A DNA stretch of 64,000 bases from Ahrensia sp. (GCA_002706335.1 PAKZ01000039.1:1-64000), one strand, 5' to 3'. Shown: positions 29,034-38,470, counted from the first letter of the stretch. Numbers and translations: made by a program. The notes: generated by a model not told the origin, from the letters alone.

Positions 29034-29090
29034 CTTTCGCGATCGTGGCCAAATCCGGGTTCTGAGACGCCGGATTTTGCTTTTACCGGC

Positions 29091-29360
29091 TTATTCCGCT
29101 GCGTCCTGCAAGGGCATGACGGATACGTAGGTTCGGCCATTGGCCTTCGCCTTGAATTCCACCGCGCCTTCGGCCTTGGCAAAAAGCGTGTGGTCCTTGC
29201 CGATACCGACATTGACGCCCGGATGCCATTTAGTGCCGCGCTGACGCACGAGGATGTTGCCCGGGATAACTTTCTCGCCGCCGAATTTCTTCACGCCAAG
29301 ACGTTTGGATTCCGAATCGCGACCGTTACGCGACGAACCGCCAGCTTTCTTGTGTGCCAT
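29091..29360 (-). CDS. rpmA: 50S ribosomal protein L27
   Basis: L27 (89 residues) reaches the peptidyl-transferase centre with its N-terminal tail [31 protein letters not shown], which is complete. There is no cleavable N-terminal extension of the Firmicutes type. The core is [30 protein letters not shown]. It is 86 bp downstream of rplU in the conserved rplU-rpmA pair and has the strong terminator at 29002. Confidence 0.98.
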   Translation of the reverse strand: MAHKKAGGSSRNGRDSESKRLGVKKFGGEKVIPGNILVRQRGTKWHPGVNVGIGKDHTLFAKAEGAVEFKAKANGRTYVSVMPLQDAAE

Positions 29361-29446
29361 TTTCTATCTCCTGCCGCGCGCTTGGGCGCGATTTTCTGTC
29401 CTTATGGTGGGTTGGGGCCTGTTTTACAAGCCTTAGTCACCGGAAA

Positions 29447-30100
29447 TTACTTCGCGATCAGGGCCTTGGCCTGTTCTTGCCAGTCCTTGATCTGGTCGGC
29501 GCTGAACGGCATGTTCTCGTCGACCTTGACGATCTCTTCTTCGGTCAACGCCGCGATCTGGGCATAGGTGGTGATGCCCTGCTCGTTGAGCTGCTTTTCG
29601 GCGACCGGGCCGATACCCTTGATCTTGGTCAGCTTGTCGGCCTCGCCGGCAGGCGCGGAAAAGAGCGGCGCGGCGGCGGCTGGAGCGGCCTCAGCCTTAG
29701 CAGCGGCCTTCGGGGCTTCAGCCTTGGGGGCTTCTTCCTTCGCCGGGGCCGGCTTCTTGGCGGCGGCCTTCTTCGACGGCTTGGCGCCACCGGTCAGGAT
29801 CTCGGAGATCTTCACGGTGGTCAGGTGCTGGCGATGGCCGCGGGTGCGCTTGGAATTCTGGCGGCGGCGCTTCTTGAAGGCGATGACCTTGCGGGCGCGG
29901 CCCTGCTCGACCACTTCGGCGGTCACGAGCGCGCCATCGACAAAGGGTGCGCCAACGCTGGCGTCAGCGCCTTCGCCGACCATGAGCACTTCGTTGAACT
30001 CCACGATATCGCCGGCTTCAGCGTCCAGCTTCTCGATTTTCAGAACATCTTCGGCGGCAACGCGGTACTGCTTGCCACCGGTCTTGATGACTGCGAACAT
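29447..30100 (-). CDS. rplU: 50S ribosomal protein L21 with C-terminal HhH extension
   Basis: The first 104 residues are a complete L21 ([18 protein letters not shown] to [14 protein letters not shown]). This is followed by a low-complexity Ala/Lys/Pro linker (about 105-156) and a domain of about 60 residues: [34 protein letters not shown], a helix-hairpin-helix-like fold seen in DUF4332-like proteins. Plain L21 is about 103 residues, so this one is twice as long at 217. Such an extended L21 occurs in other Hyphomicrobiales. The extension could bind nucleic acid or an assembly factor. The start is ATG 30100, after the Shine-Dalgarno ggaaggaaaaaag. Confidence 0.94.
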   Translation of the reverse strand: MFAVIKTGGKQYRVAAEDVLKIEKLDAEAGDIVEFNEVLMVGEGADASVGAPFVDGALVTAEVVEQGRARKVIAFKKRRRQNSKRTRGHRQHLTTVKISEILTGGAKPSKKAAAKKPAPAKEEAPKAEAPKAAAKAEAAPAAAAPLFSAPAGEADKLTKIKGIGPVAEKQLNEQGITTYAQIAALTEEEIVKVDENMPFSADQIKDWQEQAKALIAK

Positions 30101-30260
30101 CTTTTTTCCTTCCGTGTTCGGTCCGGCTCTCGCCACTCCGCACGGGGCGGAAAGGCAGGCCGTCTTTTTGGTCAGTCTTGACGGTTTCGGTTCGGTTTGC
30201 GTGTCCGTTCAGGCCGGACATAAAGCAAAGCGGCGCGGATACGCCCGCGCCAGCGGCACC

Positions 30261-30289
30261 CCTATGATGCGGACCTCGCGAAAAGTCAA
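30261..30289 (-). promoter_or_regulatory. putative rplU promoter
   Basis: On the minus strand, TTGACT (30289-30284) and CATAGG (30266-30261) are separated by 17 bp. This is a good -35 and spacing with a weak -10, placed about 160 bp before the rplU start. The -35 overlaps a 7-bp hairpin cgaaaag (30279-30285) / cttttcg (30291-30297). A GC hairpin ggcgcgg/ccgcgcc (about 30232-30251) lies in the leader. Confidence 0.45.
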
Positions 30290-30362
30290 GCTTTTCGATG
30301 GCGGGAGGCTTGTTTTCGCCGCCATTGGCGGCTATTCAGCGGCCCGCTCGACGAAGCGCCGC

Positions 30363-30452
30363 GGAGAGGTGGCAGAGTGGTCGAATGCACCGCACTCGAA
30401 ATGCGGCATACGGGTGACCGTATCGGGGGTTCGAATCCCCCCCTCTCCGCCA
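30363..30452 (+). tRNA. tRNA-Ser (anticodon CGA)
   Basis: The acceptor stem GGAGAGG (30363-30369) pairs with CCTCTCC (30442-30448), followed by the discriminator G and an encoded CCA (30450-30452). The anticodon stem is ccgca/tgcgg with loop ctCGAaa, anticodon CGA at 30397-30399. A long variable arm (catacgggtgaccgtatc) marks it as a class II serine tRNA, and the T-arm GGGGGTTCGAATCCCCC is regular. It reads UCG. No integrase or repeated 3' end was seen nearby, so it is not obviously an integration site. Confidence 0.97.
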
Positions 30453-30716
30453 CTGTTCTTTAATAGACATCCGTTTTTACAAACTGCCGCATCGCTGGCT
30501 GGTGCGGTCGACGGCTTTCGGTTCTGCGGTCACGCCACGGTGTGTTCCAGCGCCGAGCCGGTCTCCGTGTTTTCCATGCCGCTCTGGAGCGCATGCGCAA
30601 TTGGCACATGCTACATGGCAGTCTACACTCCAGGCCGCCAATCACTCGCCTCGGCTTGACCAGGGACAATCTATTGAGGCACCGCAATCCGGCACTCCAG
30701 TACGGCATATCCATTC

Positions 30717-32324
30717 ATGACCAGGTTACAATCGACGGTATCGACTTCCTCTCCGGACTTCGCGGCCAATGTTGCAGCGATGTCCGCGCACTACGAAACG
30801 ATTTCGGCAGAGGCGGCTCGTGTGATGCAGGGCGGTTCTGCTTCGTCTCGCGAGCGGCATGTGAAGCGCGGCAAATTGCTGCCGCGCGACCGGATCGCGG
30901 GGCTGCTGGATCCCGGATCGCCGTTCTTGGAGATAGGGCTGTTTGCCGCCTCGGGCGTCTATGAGGACGATATTCCCTCAGCAGGGGCGATCGCCGGGAT
31001 CGGGCGGGTCTCGGGACGTGACTGCATGGTCCTGTGCAACGACGCGACGGTAAAGGGCGGGACCTATTATCCGCTGACGGTCAAGAAACATCTGCGCGCC
31101 CAGGAGATCGCTGAAGAGAACCGGCTACCCTGCATCTATCTGGTCGATTCGGGCGGCGCGAACCTTCCGAACCAGGACGAGGTGTTTCCCGACAAGGAGC
31201 ATTTCGGGCGGATCTTCTTCAATCAGGCGCGCATGTCGGCGAAGGGCATCGCCCAGATCGCCGTGGTGATGGGATCCTGCACGGCGGGCGGTGCCTATGT
31301 TCCGGCGATGAGCGACCAGACGATCATCGTCAAGAACCAGGGCACGATCTTTCTCGCCGGCCCGCCTCTGGTGAAGGAAGCGACTGGCGAAGTTGTTGAT
31401 GCGGAGACGCTGGGCGGCGGCGACACGCATACGCGGCTGTCCGGCGTCGCCGACTACCTGGCCGACAATGACGATCACGCGCTGGCGCTCGCCCGCGAAA
31501 TCGTTCACCACCTGGGACCGGCGCCCGCGCCCAATATCGCGCTCGCAGAACCGCGCGCGCCGCTCTATCCGGCAGACGACATCATGGGTATCGTTCCGGC
31601 CGACACGAAGACGCCTTACGACGTGCGCGAGGTGATCGCGCGCATCGTCGACGGCTCGGATTTTGCCGAATTCAAGCCGCGCTACGGCACGACGCTGGTC
31701 TGCGGCTTCGCCCATGTCGACGGCGTGCCCGTCGGCATCCTCGCCAACAATGGCGTCCTGTTCTCGGAGAGCTCGCTTAAGGGCGCGCATTTCATCGAAT
31801 TGTGTTGCCAGCGGAAGATCCCGCTTCTCTTCCTGCAGAACATCACCGGCTTCATGGTCGGCTCCAAATACGAGGCAGGCGGCATCGCACGGGACGGGGC
31901 GAAGCTGGTGACGGCGGTGTCGACCGCCGCCATGCCGAAGGTGACCGTGATCATCGGCGGCTCCTACGGCGCCGGCAATTACGGCATGTGCGGGCGGGCC
32001 TATTCGCCGCGCTTCCTGTGGATGTGGCCGAATGCGCGCATCTCCGTGATGGGCGGGGCGCAGGCGGCCGGCGTGCTCGCCAATGTGCGGCGCGCCGGCA
32101 TCGAGGCGAAGGGCGGTACTTGGTCGGCCGAGGAAGAAGCCGAGTTCAAGCGGCCGACGCTGGAGATGTTCGAGCGCCAGTCGCAGCCGCTCTATGCCTC
32201 GGCGCGTCTGTGGGACGACGGCATCATCGACCCGCGCAAGACCCGCGACGTGGTGGCGCTGAGCCTCAAGGCTGCGCTCAACGCGCCCGTCGAGGAGACG
32301 AAATTCGGCGTGTTCAGGATGTGA
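30717..32324 (+). CDS. methylcrotonyl-CoA carboxylase, beta (carboxyltransferase) subunit
   Basis: A 535-residue acyl-CoA carboxyltransferase beta subunit that moves CO2 from biotin to 3-methylcrotonyl-CoA in leucine breakdown. Features include [31 protein letters not shown], the CoA-binding [25 protein letters not shown], and [33 protein letters not shown], which is diagnostic for methylcrotonyl- rather than propionyl-CoA carboxylase. It is the first gene of a five-gene plus-strand operon, 265 bp after tRNA-Ser. The usual upstream isovaleryl-CoA dehydrogenase gene is missing. The stop is 2 bp before the next start. Confidence 0.95.
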   Translation: MTRLQSTVSTSSPDFAANVAAMSAHYETISAEAARVMQGGSASSRERHVKRGKLLPRDRIAGLLDPGSPFLEIGLFAASGVYEDDIPSAGAIAGIGRVSGRDCMVLCNDATVKGGTYYPLTVKKHLRAQEIAEENRLPCIYLVDSGGANLPNQDEVFPDKEHFGRIFFNQARMSAKGIAQIAVVMGSCTAGGAYVPAMSDQTIIVKNQGTIFLAGPPLVKEATGEVVDAETLGGGDTHTRLSGVADYLADNDDHALALAREIVHHLGPAPAPNIALAEPRAPLYPADDIMGIVPADTKTPYDVREVIARIVDGSDFAEFKPRYGTTLVCGFAHVDGVPVGILANNGVLFSESSLKGAHFIELCCQRKIPLLFLQNITGFMVGSKYEAGGIARDGAKLVTAVSTAAMPKVTVIIGGSYGAGNYGMCGRAYSPRFLWMWPNARISVMGGAQAAGVLANVRRAGIEAKGGTWSAEEEAEFKRPTLEMFERQSQPLYASARLWDDGIIDPRKTRDVVALSLKAALNAPVEETKFGVFRM

Positions 32325-32326
32325 CG

Positions 32327-34315
32327 ATGACTCCGCCCTTCAGCAAACTCCTGATTGCCAATCGCGGCGAGATCGCGTGCAGGATCATCCGCACGGCGAA
32401 ACGCATGGGCGTGAAGACGGTTGCGGTCTACTCGGACGCGGACCGTAATGCGCTGCATGTGGAAATGGCCGACGAGGCTGTGCATATCGGCCCGTCGGCG
32501 CCGGCCGAGAGCTATCTCGACGGGGCGAAGATCATCGCGGCGGCGCAGGCGACCGGGGCGCAGGCAATCCATCCCGGCTATGGTTTCCTGTCGGAGAACC
32601 CGGACTTCGTCGAGGCGGTGGAGAAGGCGGGGCTGACATTCGTCGGGCCGTCCTCTTCGGCGATCCGCGCGATGGGGCTGAAGGACGCGGCCAAGCGGCT
32701 GATGGAGCAGGCCGGCGTGCCGGTGGTGCCGGGCTATCACGGGGAGGCGCAGGAAGTTGTCGTGCTGGCGGCGAAAGCCAACGAGATCGGCTATCCCGTG
32801 CTGATAAAGGCGCGCGCCGGCGGCGGCGGCAAGGGCATGCGCAAGGTCGACACCGCAAAGGAATTCAAGGATGCGCTCGCGGCGGCCAAGCGGGAGGCGA
32901 AGTCGGCCTTCGGCGACGACAAGGTGCTGGTCGAGAAGTTCATCGCCTCACCCCGCCACATCGAGGTGCAGGTGTTTGGCGACAGCCAAGGCAATGTCGT
33001 GCATCTGTTCGAACGCGATTGCTCGCTGCAGCGCCGTCACCAGAAGGTGATCGAGGAAGCGCCCGCGCCTGGAATGACCGAGGAGGTCCGCGCGGCGATG
33101 ACGGAGGCCGCGGTCAGGGCGGCACAGGCGATAGACTACTCGGGCGCCGGGACGATCGAGTTCATCGCCGACGGGTCGGGCCCGCTTCGGCCCGACGGCT
33201 TCTGGTTCATGGAGATGAACACGCGGCTGCAGGTCGAGCATCCGGTGACCGAGGCGATCACAGGTCAGGATCTGGTCGAATGGCAGCTCAGGGTGGCGGC
33301 GGGGGGAGCCCTTCCGCTATCGCAGGAACAGCTCTCCATCTCCGGCCACGCCTTCGAGGCGCGGCTTTATGCCGAGGATCCGGCCAACGGCTTCCTGCCG
33401 GCGACCGGCAAGCTGCATCATCTCGCCTTCAGCGAGGCGGCCCGCAACGACGCCGGGGTGCGATCAGGCGACGCGATCACGCCCTTCTACGATCCGATGA
33501 TCGCCAAGGTGATCACGCAAGGCGAAACGCGGCAGGAAGCGCTCGGCAGGTTGGCAACCGCACTGAGACAGACCCATGTCGCCGGCACGGTCACCAATGC
33601 CGCTTTCCTCGCGGCGCTGGCTGAGCATGAGGGCTTCGCAAATGGCGATGTCGACACCGGGCTGATCGACCGCGAGATCGGATCTCTCATCGAAAGCGCA
33701 ACACTCCCCGAAACGGCCATCGCATTGGCCGCGGTCATCGTGCTCGGCATCGATCCCGCTGCGCGGCTTGCGGGCTGGCGGCTCTGGGGCCCTGCGAGCC
33801 AAAAGGTCCGGTTCGTCCATGAGGGCGAGGTGCTGGACCGGCAGTTTGTACTTCCGGGTGACGGGTCGGTCTTGCTGGAAGGCGGGGCGGTGCCAGTCCG
33901 AATGCGCGATATTGTTCGCGATGGCGCGCGAGTCTCGGCGCGCATCGGCGCAGGCGGCGAGCGTGTCACGGCAGATATAGCTGCATGGTCGGGTGTCGAG
34001 GGCACGGCGGTATCGGTCCTGAGCGAGGGCGCGGCGCATCAATTGCTTCTGCCCGACCCGCTGGCGGTCGCCGCCCATCACGGTGAACATGGCGACGCGA
34101 TCCTGGCGCCGATGACCGGTATCGTCCGCGCTGTCACCGCCCGCGCGGGCGCTGCCGTCGACAAGGGCGAGAAGCTGATCGTCCTGGAGGCGATGAAGAT
34201 GGAAACGAGCCTGACAGCGCCGCGCGCCGGTCTCGTTGCCGAGATCTTCTGCGCCGAGGGCGAGACTGTAGAGGGCGGCGCGATCCTCATCCGCTTCGAG
34301 GAGGCGGGGGAGTGA
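32327..34315 (+). CDS. methylcrotonyl-CoA carboxylase, alpha (biotin) subunit
   Basis: A 662-residue biotin-containing subunit. The biotin carboxylase part (about 1-450) has KLLIANRGEIACRIIRTAKRMGVKTVAVYSDAD, the ATP-grasp AGGGGKGMR, and EMNTRLQVEHPVTEAITGQDLVEWQLRVAAG. The C-terminal biotin carrier has VLEAMKMETSL with the biotinyl lysine K624. Together with the beta subunit it carboxylates 3-methylcrotonyl-CoA. ATG 32327 lies 2 bp after the beta stop. The frame is also open upstream, but that part is out of the real gene. The GST start codon overlaps the stop. Confidence 0.95.
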   Translation: MTPPFSKLLIANRGEIACRIIRTAKRMGVKTVAVYSDADRNALHVEMADEAVHIGPSAPAESYLDGAKIIAAAQATGAQAIHPGYGFLSENPDFVEAVEKAGLTFVGPSSSAIRAMGLKDAAKRLMEQAGVPVVPGYHGEAQEVVVLAAKANEIGYPVLIKARAGGGGKGMRKVDTAKEFKDALAAAKREAKSAFGDDKVLVEKFIASPRHIEVQVFGDSQGNVVHLFERDCSLQRRHQKVIEEAPAPGMTEEVRAAMTEAAVRAAQAIDYSGAGTIEFIADGSGPLRPDGFWFMEMNTRLQVEHPVTEAITGQDLVEWQLRVAAGGALPLSQEQLSISGHAFEARLYAEDPANGFLPATGKLHHLAFSEAARNDAGVRSGDAITPFYDPMIAKVITQGETRQEALGRLATALRQTHVAGTVTNAAFLAALAEHEGFANGDVDTGLIDREIGSLIESATLPETAIALAAVIVLGIDPAARLAGWRLWGPASQKVRFVHEGEVLDRQFVLPGDGSVLLEGGAVPVRMRDIVRDGARVSARIGAGGERVTADIAAWSGVEGTAVSVLSEGAAHQLLLPDPLAVAAHHGEHGDAILAPMTGIVRAVTARAGAAVDKGEKLIVLEAMKMETSLTAPRAGLVAEIFCAEGETVEGGAILIRFEEAGE

Positions 34316-34986
34316 TCCGGCTGCATCATTGCCACGAAACCCGTTCGATGCGTGTCTTGTGGCTGCTGCATGAGCTGAACGTGCCCTTCGAGCTCGTCGT
34401 CCATGCTTTCGGCAAGAACTTGCGCAGCGACGACTATCTGGCGCTGTCGCCGGCGGGCCGCGTTCCGGCGCTCGAGATCGACGGCATGACGATGTTCGAG
34501 AGCGGTGCGATGATCGAATATCTGTGCGAACTGTTCCCCGATGCCGGCCTCAGCCGACTGACCGGCGACCCGGAGCGGGCGGAATGGCTGACCTGGCTGC
34601 ATTTTGCCGAGACGGTGAGCCAGCACACCGCCGCGCTGACGCAGCAGCATGTGGCGCTTTACGAAGACAGCATGCGCTCGCCGATCGTCATGAAACTGGA
34701 GGCGGCGCGGTTGAAGAAATGCTTCGCCGCCATCGAGGCACGGCTTGCGGGGCAGGAAAAGGCGAGGGACTATCTCATCGACACCGGCTTCACGGCGGCC
34801 GACATCGCTGTCGGGCAGGCGGTCTACATGGCGACGCACTTCGCCACGCTCGACGACTTTCCCGCCACGGCGGGTTGGTTTTCGCGAATCACCGCCCGGC
34901 CTGGCTTTGCGGCCTCGCTTCCCGGCCCTGACGATCCGAAACTCTATGACCGCGACTTCTACCCTGCGTGGGAGATGTCGGTATGA
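34312..34986 (+). CDS. glutathione S-transferase family protein
   Basis: A 224-residue cytosolic GST. The thioredoxin-like N-domain (IRLHHCHETRSMRVLWLLHELNVPFELVVHAFGKN, then LSPAGRVPALEIDGMTMFESGAMIEYL with the ES glutathione contact) and the helical C-domain with GFTAADIAVGQAV are both present. It begins at GTG 34312, which overlaps the alpha stop (gtga), preceded by gaggcggggg. It overlaps the HMG-CoA lyase start by 4 bp. A GST in a leucine-degradation operon is unusual and may detoxify a reactive acyl-CoA or enal. Confidence 0.9.
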   Translation: MIRLHHCHETRSMRVLWLLHELNVPFELVVHAFGKNLRSDDYLALSPAGRVPALEIDGMTMFESGAMIEYLCELFPDAGLSRLTGDPERAEWLTWLHFAETVSQHTAALTQQHVALYEDSMRSPIVMKLEAARLKKCFAAIEARLAGQEKARDYLIDTGFTAADIAVGQAVYMATHFATLDDFPATAGWFSRITARPGFAASLPGPDDPKLYDRDFYPAWEMSV

Positions 34987-35849
34987 GAGGCGTGCGCATC
35001 TACGAAGTCGGCCCACGGGACGGCTTGCAGAATGAGAAGGCGATCATCCCGACCGAAAAGAAGATCGCGCTGATCGACCTCCTGTCCGTCATCGGCTTTG
35101 ACCATATCGAGGCGACAAGCTTTGTCTCGCCGAAATGGGTGCCGCAACTGGCCGATGCCGAAGACGTGCTGGCGGGAATCAAACGAAAGCCCGGCGTGAC
35201 CTATGCGGCATTGACGCCGAACCTGAAGGGGTTCGAGCGGGCGCTCGCTGCAAAGGCCGATGAGGTGGCGATCTTCGGCGCGGCGTCGGAGAGCTTCAGC
35301 CAGAAGAACATCAACTGCTCGATCGCCGAAAGTCTCGAACGCTTCGCCCCGGTCGCGGAGGCCGCGAGGCACGCGGGCATTCCGGTGCGCGGCTATGTCT
35401 CCTGCGTCGTCGCCTGTCCCTATGAAGGGGCGATTGCGCCGCAACCGGTAGCGGATGTAACGGCAAAACTGATCGAGATGGGCTGCTATGAGGTGTCGCT
35501 CGGCGATACGATCGGCCATGGTACGCCGGAAACGGTGACTGCAATGCTGGAGAGCGTGCTCAAAGTGGTGCCGGCCGGAAAGCTCGCCGGCCATTACCAC
35601 GATACGAACAATCGGGCGCTCGACAATGTCCGCGCCAGTCTCGATCTCGGTCTCAGAACCTTCGACAGCGCGGTCGGCGGGCTCGGCGGCTGTCCCTATG
35701 CGCCGGGCGCGAAGGGGAACGTGTCGACGACCGCGCTGGCGAAGATGCTTGCAGCCGAAGGCTGGGAGACCGGCATCGACATGGAAAGACTGGCGGCGGC
35801 CGAAGCCTATCTCGCCAGCGAGATCGCCACGGTTCCGGCGGGAGCATGA
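34983..35849 (+). CDS. hydroxymethylglutaryl-CoA lyase
   Basis: A 288-residue DRE-TIM metalloenzyme that cleaves HMG-CoA to acetyl-CoA and acetoacetate, the last step of leucine degradation. The N-terminal VRIYEVGPRDGLQNE carries the catalytic arginine (R12) and metal aspartate (D13). The metal histidines are H204 and H206 in AGHYHDTNN, and the catalytic C237 is in GGLGGCPYAPGAKGN. The start ATG 34983 overlaps the GST stop (atga). It is followed after 4 bp by the enoyl-CoA hydratase gene. The mvaB name is possible. Confidence 0.96.
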   Translation: MRGVRIYEVGPRDGLQNEKAIIPTEKKIALIDLLSVIGFDHIEATSFVSPKWVPQLADAEDVLAGIKRKPGVTYAALTPNLKGFERALAAKADEVAIFGAASESFSQKNINCSIAESLERFAPVAEAARHAGIPVRGYVSCVVACPYEGAIAPQPVADVTAKLIEMGCYEVSLGDTIGHGTPETVTAMLESVLKVVPAGKLAGHYHDTNNRALDNVRASLDLGLRTFDSAVGGLGGCPYAPGAKGNVSTTALAKMLAAEGWETGIDMERLAAAEAYLASEIATVPAGA

Positions 35850-35853
35850 TCTG

Positions 35854-36642
35854 ATGAGCTACGAAACGATCCGCCTCGATATCGATCCGCGCGGCATCGC
35901 CACCGTGACGCTTGCGCGCGCCGACAAGCACAATGCGATGAATGCGCTGATGATCCGCGAACTCAGAGAGGCCGCGGAAAGGTTGGGCAACGACGCGCAT
36001 GTGCGCGCGGTGATCCTCGCCGCGGAGGGCAAGACGTTCTGCGCCGGCGGCGATCTCGGCTGGATGCGCGAGCAGGCCGACAAGGACCGCGCCGGCAAGA
36101 TGGAGGAAGCTGGCGCGCTGGCCGGCATGCTCGGTGCTTGGAACGCTTTGCCGAAGCCGGTGATAGCGCGCGTACAGGGGGCCGCCTATGGCGGCGGGCT
36201 CGGGCTGATGGCGGTCGCCGACATCGTTATCGCGGCCGACACTGCAAAGTTCGCGCTCACCGAAACGCGGCTCGGGCTGATCCCGGCCACTATCGGTCCC
36301 TTAGTTGTCGCAAAGCTCGGCCCGGCCTTTGCCCGGCAGGTGTTCTTCAACGCCAAACCCTTCGGCGCGGAATTCGCGCTGCGCTCCGGCCTCGTCGCCC
36401 GCATCGAGGCCTCGGATGGCCTCACTGCCGCCGTCGAAGAGGAAGCGGCCGCCTTTCTCGATTGCGCCCCCGGCGCCGTCGCCGCCGCCAAGGCGCTTGC
36501 GCGCAAGCTCGCCGGATCCGATCCGGCCGACCTCGCCACAATGACCGCTAACGCACTCGCCGACCGATGGGAAACAACTGAAGCCCAGGCCGGCATCGCT
36601 GCATTCTTTGCGAAAGAGAGCCCTCCGTGGCGGAAGGGCTAA
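35854..36642 (+). CDS. enoyl-CoA hydratase, probably methylglutaconyl-CoA hydratase
   Basis: A 262-residue crotonase-fold enzyme. HNAMNALMIRELREAAERL opens the domain, LAAEGKTFCAGGDLGWM forms the oxyanion-hole loop, and VQGAAYGGGLGLMAVADIVIAADTAKFALTETRLGLIPA carries the active-site region. Gene position after HMG-CoA lyase and MCC fits the hydration of 3-methylglutaconyl-CoA to HMG-CoA, which completes the pathway. That assignment comes from context, since the fold alone cannot fix the substrate. The start is ATG 35854, and the stop is 72 bp before a convergent metallophosphoesterase gene. Confidence 0.92.
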   Translation: MSYETIRLDIDPRGIATVTLARADKHNAMNALMIRELREAAERLGNDAHVRAVILAAEGKTFCAGGDLGWMREQADKDRAGKMEEAGALAGMLGAWNALPKPVIARVQGAAYGGGLGLMAVADIVIAADTAKFALTETRLGLIPATIGPLVVAKLGPAFARQVFFNAKPFGAEFALRSGLVARIEASDGLTAAVEEEAAAFLDCAPGAVAAAKALARKLAGSDPADLATMTANALADRWETTEAQAGIAAFFAKESPPWRKG

Positions 36643-36714
36643 ATCAGACGGGCGCTCTGGCGTCCGAAGTTGAAAACTCTCATCCCTTCAACGGGGCGGC
36701 GATCCGGTTCGCAC

Positions 36715-37578
36715 TCATCTCGTTGGCACCCTCGGCTCGGTGTCCGGGCCTTCGGGGATCCAGCCTTCCTCGGTCGTTTCCTCCCATCGGACCTTGTCGG
36801 CGTCCAGGAAGTCGATCGCATGGACGATGACGTCGTCCGCGCCGAGAAAGCAGACATTGTAGTTCGGCTGTAATGCGCCATGCCCCATGCGAAGCGGATT
36901 GCCGGAAAAATCCGGCCAGCACGGGTGGTTGGTCGAGCGAGGCGCGGAAAACGGAATGCCTGTAACCGTGCCGCTCAGCGAGAAGTGACAGTGGCCGAAA
37001 AAAATGTGGCGCACCGTTTCACGATAGCGTGCCAGGAGCGCTTTCAGTTCAGTCTCGTCGCGGATGCCGATCTGATCGGCATTGGCGACATGCACCGTCG
37101 TCGGATTGTGATGCATGAACAGAAAGGCGGGCTTGCCTTCGCGCCGCGCATCGTCGAGCTCGCCTCCCAGCCAGCCGCGCCGCTTCTCGCAGTAGGCGCC
37201 TGCATGGGTGCCCGGCTCCACCGTGTCCATGTAGATGAAAACGCCTGCCGGGGTTTCCTCGCTCCACTGGATGAAGCCGTCCCGATCGCGCTTCGCGTCC
37301 GGGAAGGCTGCGGCAAAGGTCTCGCGCCTGTCGTGGTTGCCGATCAGCAGACGCGGGGCGCGGTCTCCGGTCAGCGAAGTCCCGGCGAGCATTTCCTTCA
37401 GCAGGCGATAGCTTTCGGCAAGCCCGTGATGGGTCAGGTCGCCGGTGATGACGATACGGTCGGCGTCGGGCTGATATTCCTCGACATGGGCCAGGCATTT
37501 GCGGAAATTCTCGACCGGGTCGAGATCGAGAATGGGCTCGGCGTTGATATGGATGTCGGAGATATGAACGATCTTCAT
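36715..37578 (-). CDS. metallophosphoesterase (CpdA-like phosphodiesterase)
   Basis: A 287-residue calcineurin-like phosphoesterase. The metal motifs are in order: D8-x-H10 in VHISDIHIN, GDLTHHG, GNHD in LLIGNHDRRE, FMHHNPTTVH and GHCHFSLSG. The set matches the class III cyclic-nucleotide/phosphodiester hydrolase group (CpdA/GpdQ). The substrate is not known. ATG 37578 begins the strand MKIVHISDIHI, and the frame extends to 37620 without reason. It is convergent with the hydratase gene and divergent from the FAH-family gene. Confidence 0.9.
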   Translation of the reverse strand: MKIVHISDIHINAEPILDLDPVENFRKCLAHVEEYQPDADRIVITGDLTHHGLAESYRLLKEMLAGTSLTGDRAPRLLIGNHDRRETFAAAFPDAKRDRDGFIQWSEETPAGVFIYMDTVEPGTHAGAYCEKRRGWLGGELDDARREGKPAFLFMHHNPTTVHVANADQIGIRDETELKALLARYRETVRHIFFGHCHFSLSGTVTGIPFSAPRSTNHPCWPDFSGNPLRMGHGALQPNYNVCFLGADDVIVHAIDFLDADKVRWEETTEEGWIPEGPDTEPRVPTR

Positions 37579-37771
37579 GGGGCGACACGGTTCAAGGGTT
37601 TTGCGTTGCATAGACCGCACGGATATCAGTTCCGTGACGGGCGGTGGAATTGTCTCGGCAATTTCCGGATAGAGGGATAAAACTGTCGATCAGACAAGCG
37701 GGAGACATTCGAATGGACAAGCGGGCGCATATGGCCAGTGGCCTCAACTTGAAATGCAGCGAGTGCGGTCG

Positions 37772-38470
37772 ATGAGCGATTATCTGTTCGAAGCGCCCGT
37801 GATCCCGGCGCTCCCGGTTCGTGGCGAACGCAGCGTCTATCCTGTACGGCGCATCTTCTGCGTCGGGCGAAACTATGCGGCCCATGCCGCCGAGATGGGT
37901 GTCGAGGTCGACCGGGAAGCGCCGTTCTACTTCACCAAGTCGGCTTTCATGGCGCAGCCGAGCGGATCCACGATCCCCTATCCGCCAGGGACGCAGAATT
38001 TTCACTACGAAATGGAACTGGTGCTGGCGCTCGGAAAGCCTGTTTTCAAGGCGAAGCGCGACGAGGCCATGGCGGCGATCTACGGTTACGCCTGTGGTCT
38101 CGACATGACGCGGCGCGACCTGCAGATCGCCGAACGGTCCAAACAACGCCCTTGGGATCTCGGCAAGGATGTCGAGCATTCGGCGGTTCTTGCCCCGATC
38201 AGCAAGACCGCCGATTTCGGCGCTGTTGCCGACCAGCGGATCCATCTGGAAGTCAATGGCAAGTCCAGGCAGGACTCGCATCTCTCCGACATGATCTGGA
38301 AGGTCGACGAGATCATCAGCCATCTCTCCGGCTTCTATCATCTCGGACCGGGCGATCTGATCATGACCGGCACGCCGGCCGGCGTTGGCCCCGTGGTCGA
38401 AGGCGATGTCATCACTGGAGGGATCGATGGTCTCGACCCCATCGGCCTGACGATCGGCCCTGCGGAGTAG
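37772..38470 (+). CDS. fumarylacetoacetate hydrolase family protein
   Basis: A 232-residue FAH-fold enzyme that hydrolyses or isomerises beta-diketo acids, typically fumarylpyruvate or a related ring-cleavage product. The N-terminal VRRIFCVGRNYAAHAAEMG, the metal-binding HYEMELVLALGKPV and DLIMTGTPAGVGPV are diagnostic. It is divergent from the metallophosphoesterase gene with a 193-bp gap. The TRAP transporter genes follow after 131 bp, which raises the possibility of a shared aromatic or organic-acid pathway. ATG 37772 or 37754 can both be the start. I prefer 37772 because the family starts close to its first strand. Confidence 0.9.
   Translation: MSDYLFEAPVIPALPVRGERSVYPVRRIFCVGRNYAAHAAEMGVEVDREAPFYFTKSAFMAQPSGSTIPYPPGTQNFHYEMELVLALGKPVFKAKRDEAMAAIYGYACGLDMTRRDLQIAERSKQRPWDLGKDVEHSAVLAPISKTADFGAVADQRIHLEVNGKSRQDSHLSDMIWKVDEIISHLSGFYHLGPGDLIMTGTPAGVGPVVEGDVITGGIDGLDPIGLTIGPAE

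Noticed and set aside
30363-30452. tRNA-Ser as an integration (att) site
   Set aside because: No integrase, no repeat of the tRNA 3' end and no foreign-looking genes follow. The operon after it is a metabolic one.
30600-30640. Sigma-54 promoter near tggcacatgctac
   Set aside because: The -24 GG element is partly matched, but the -12 GC is missing at the required distance.
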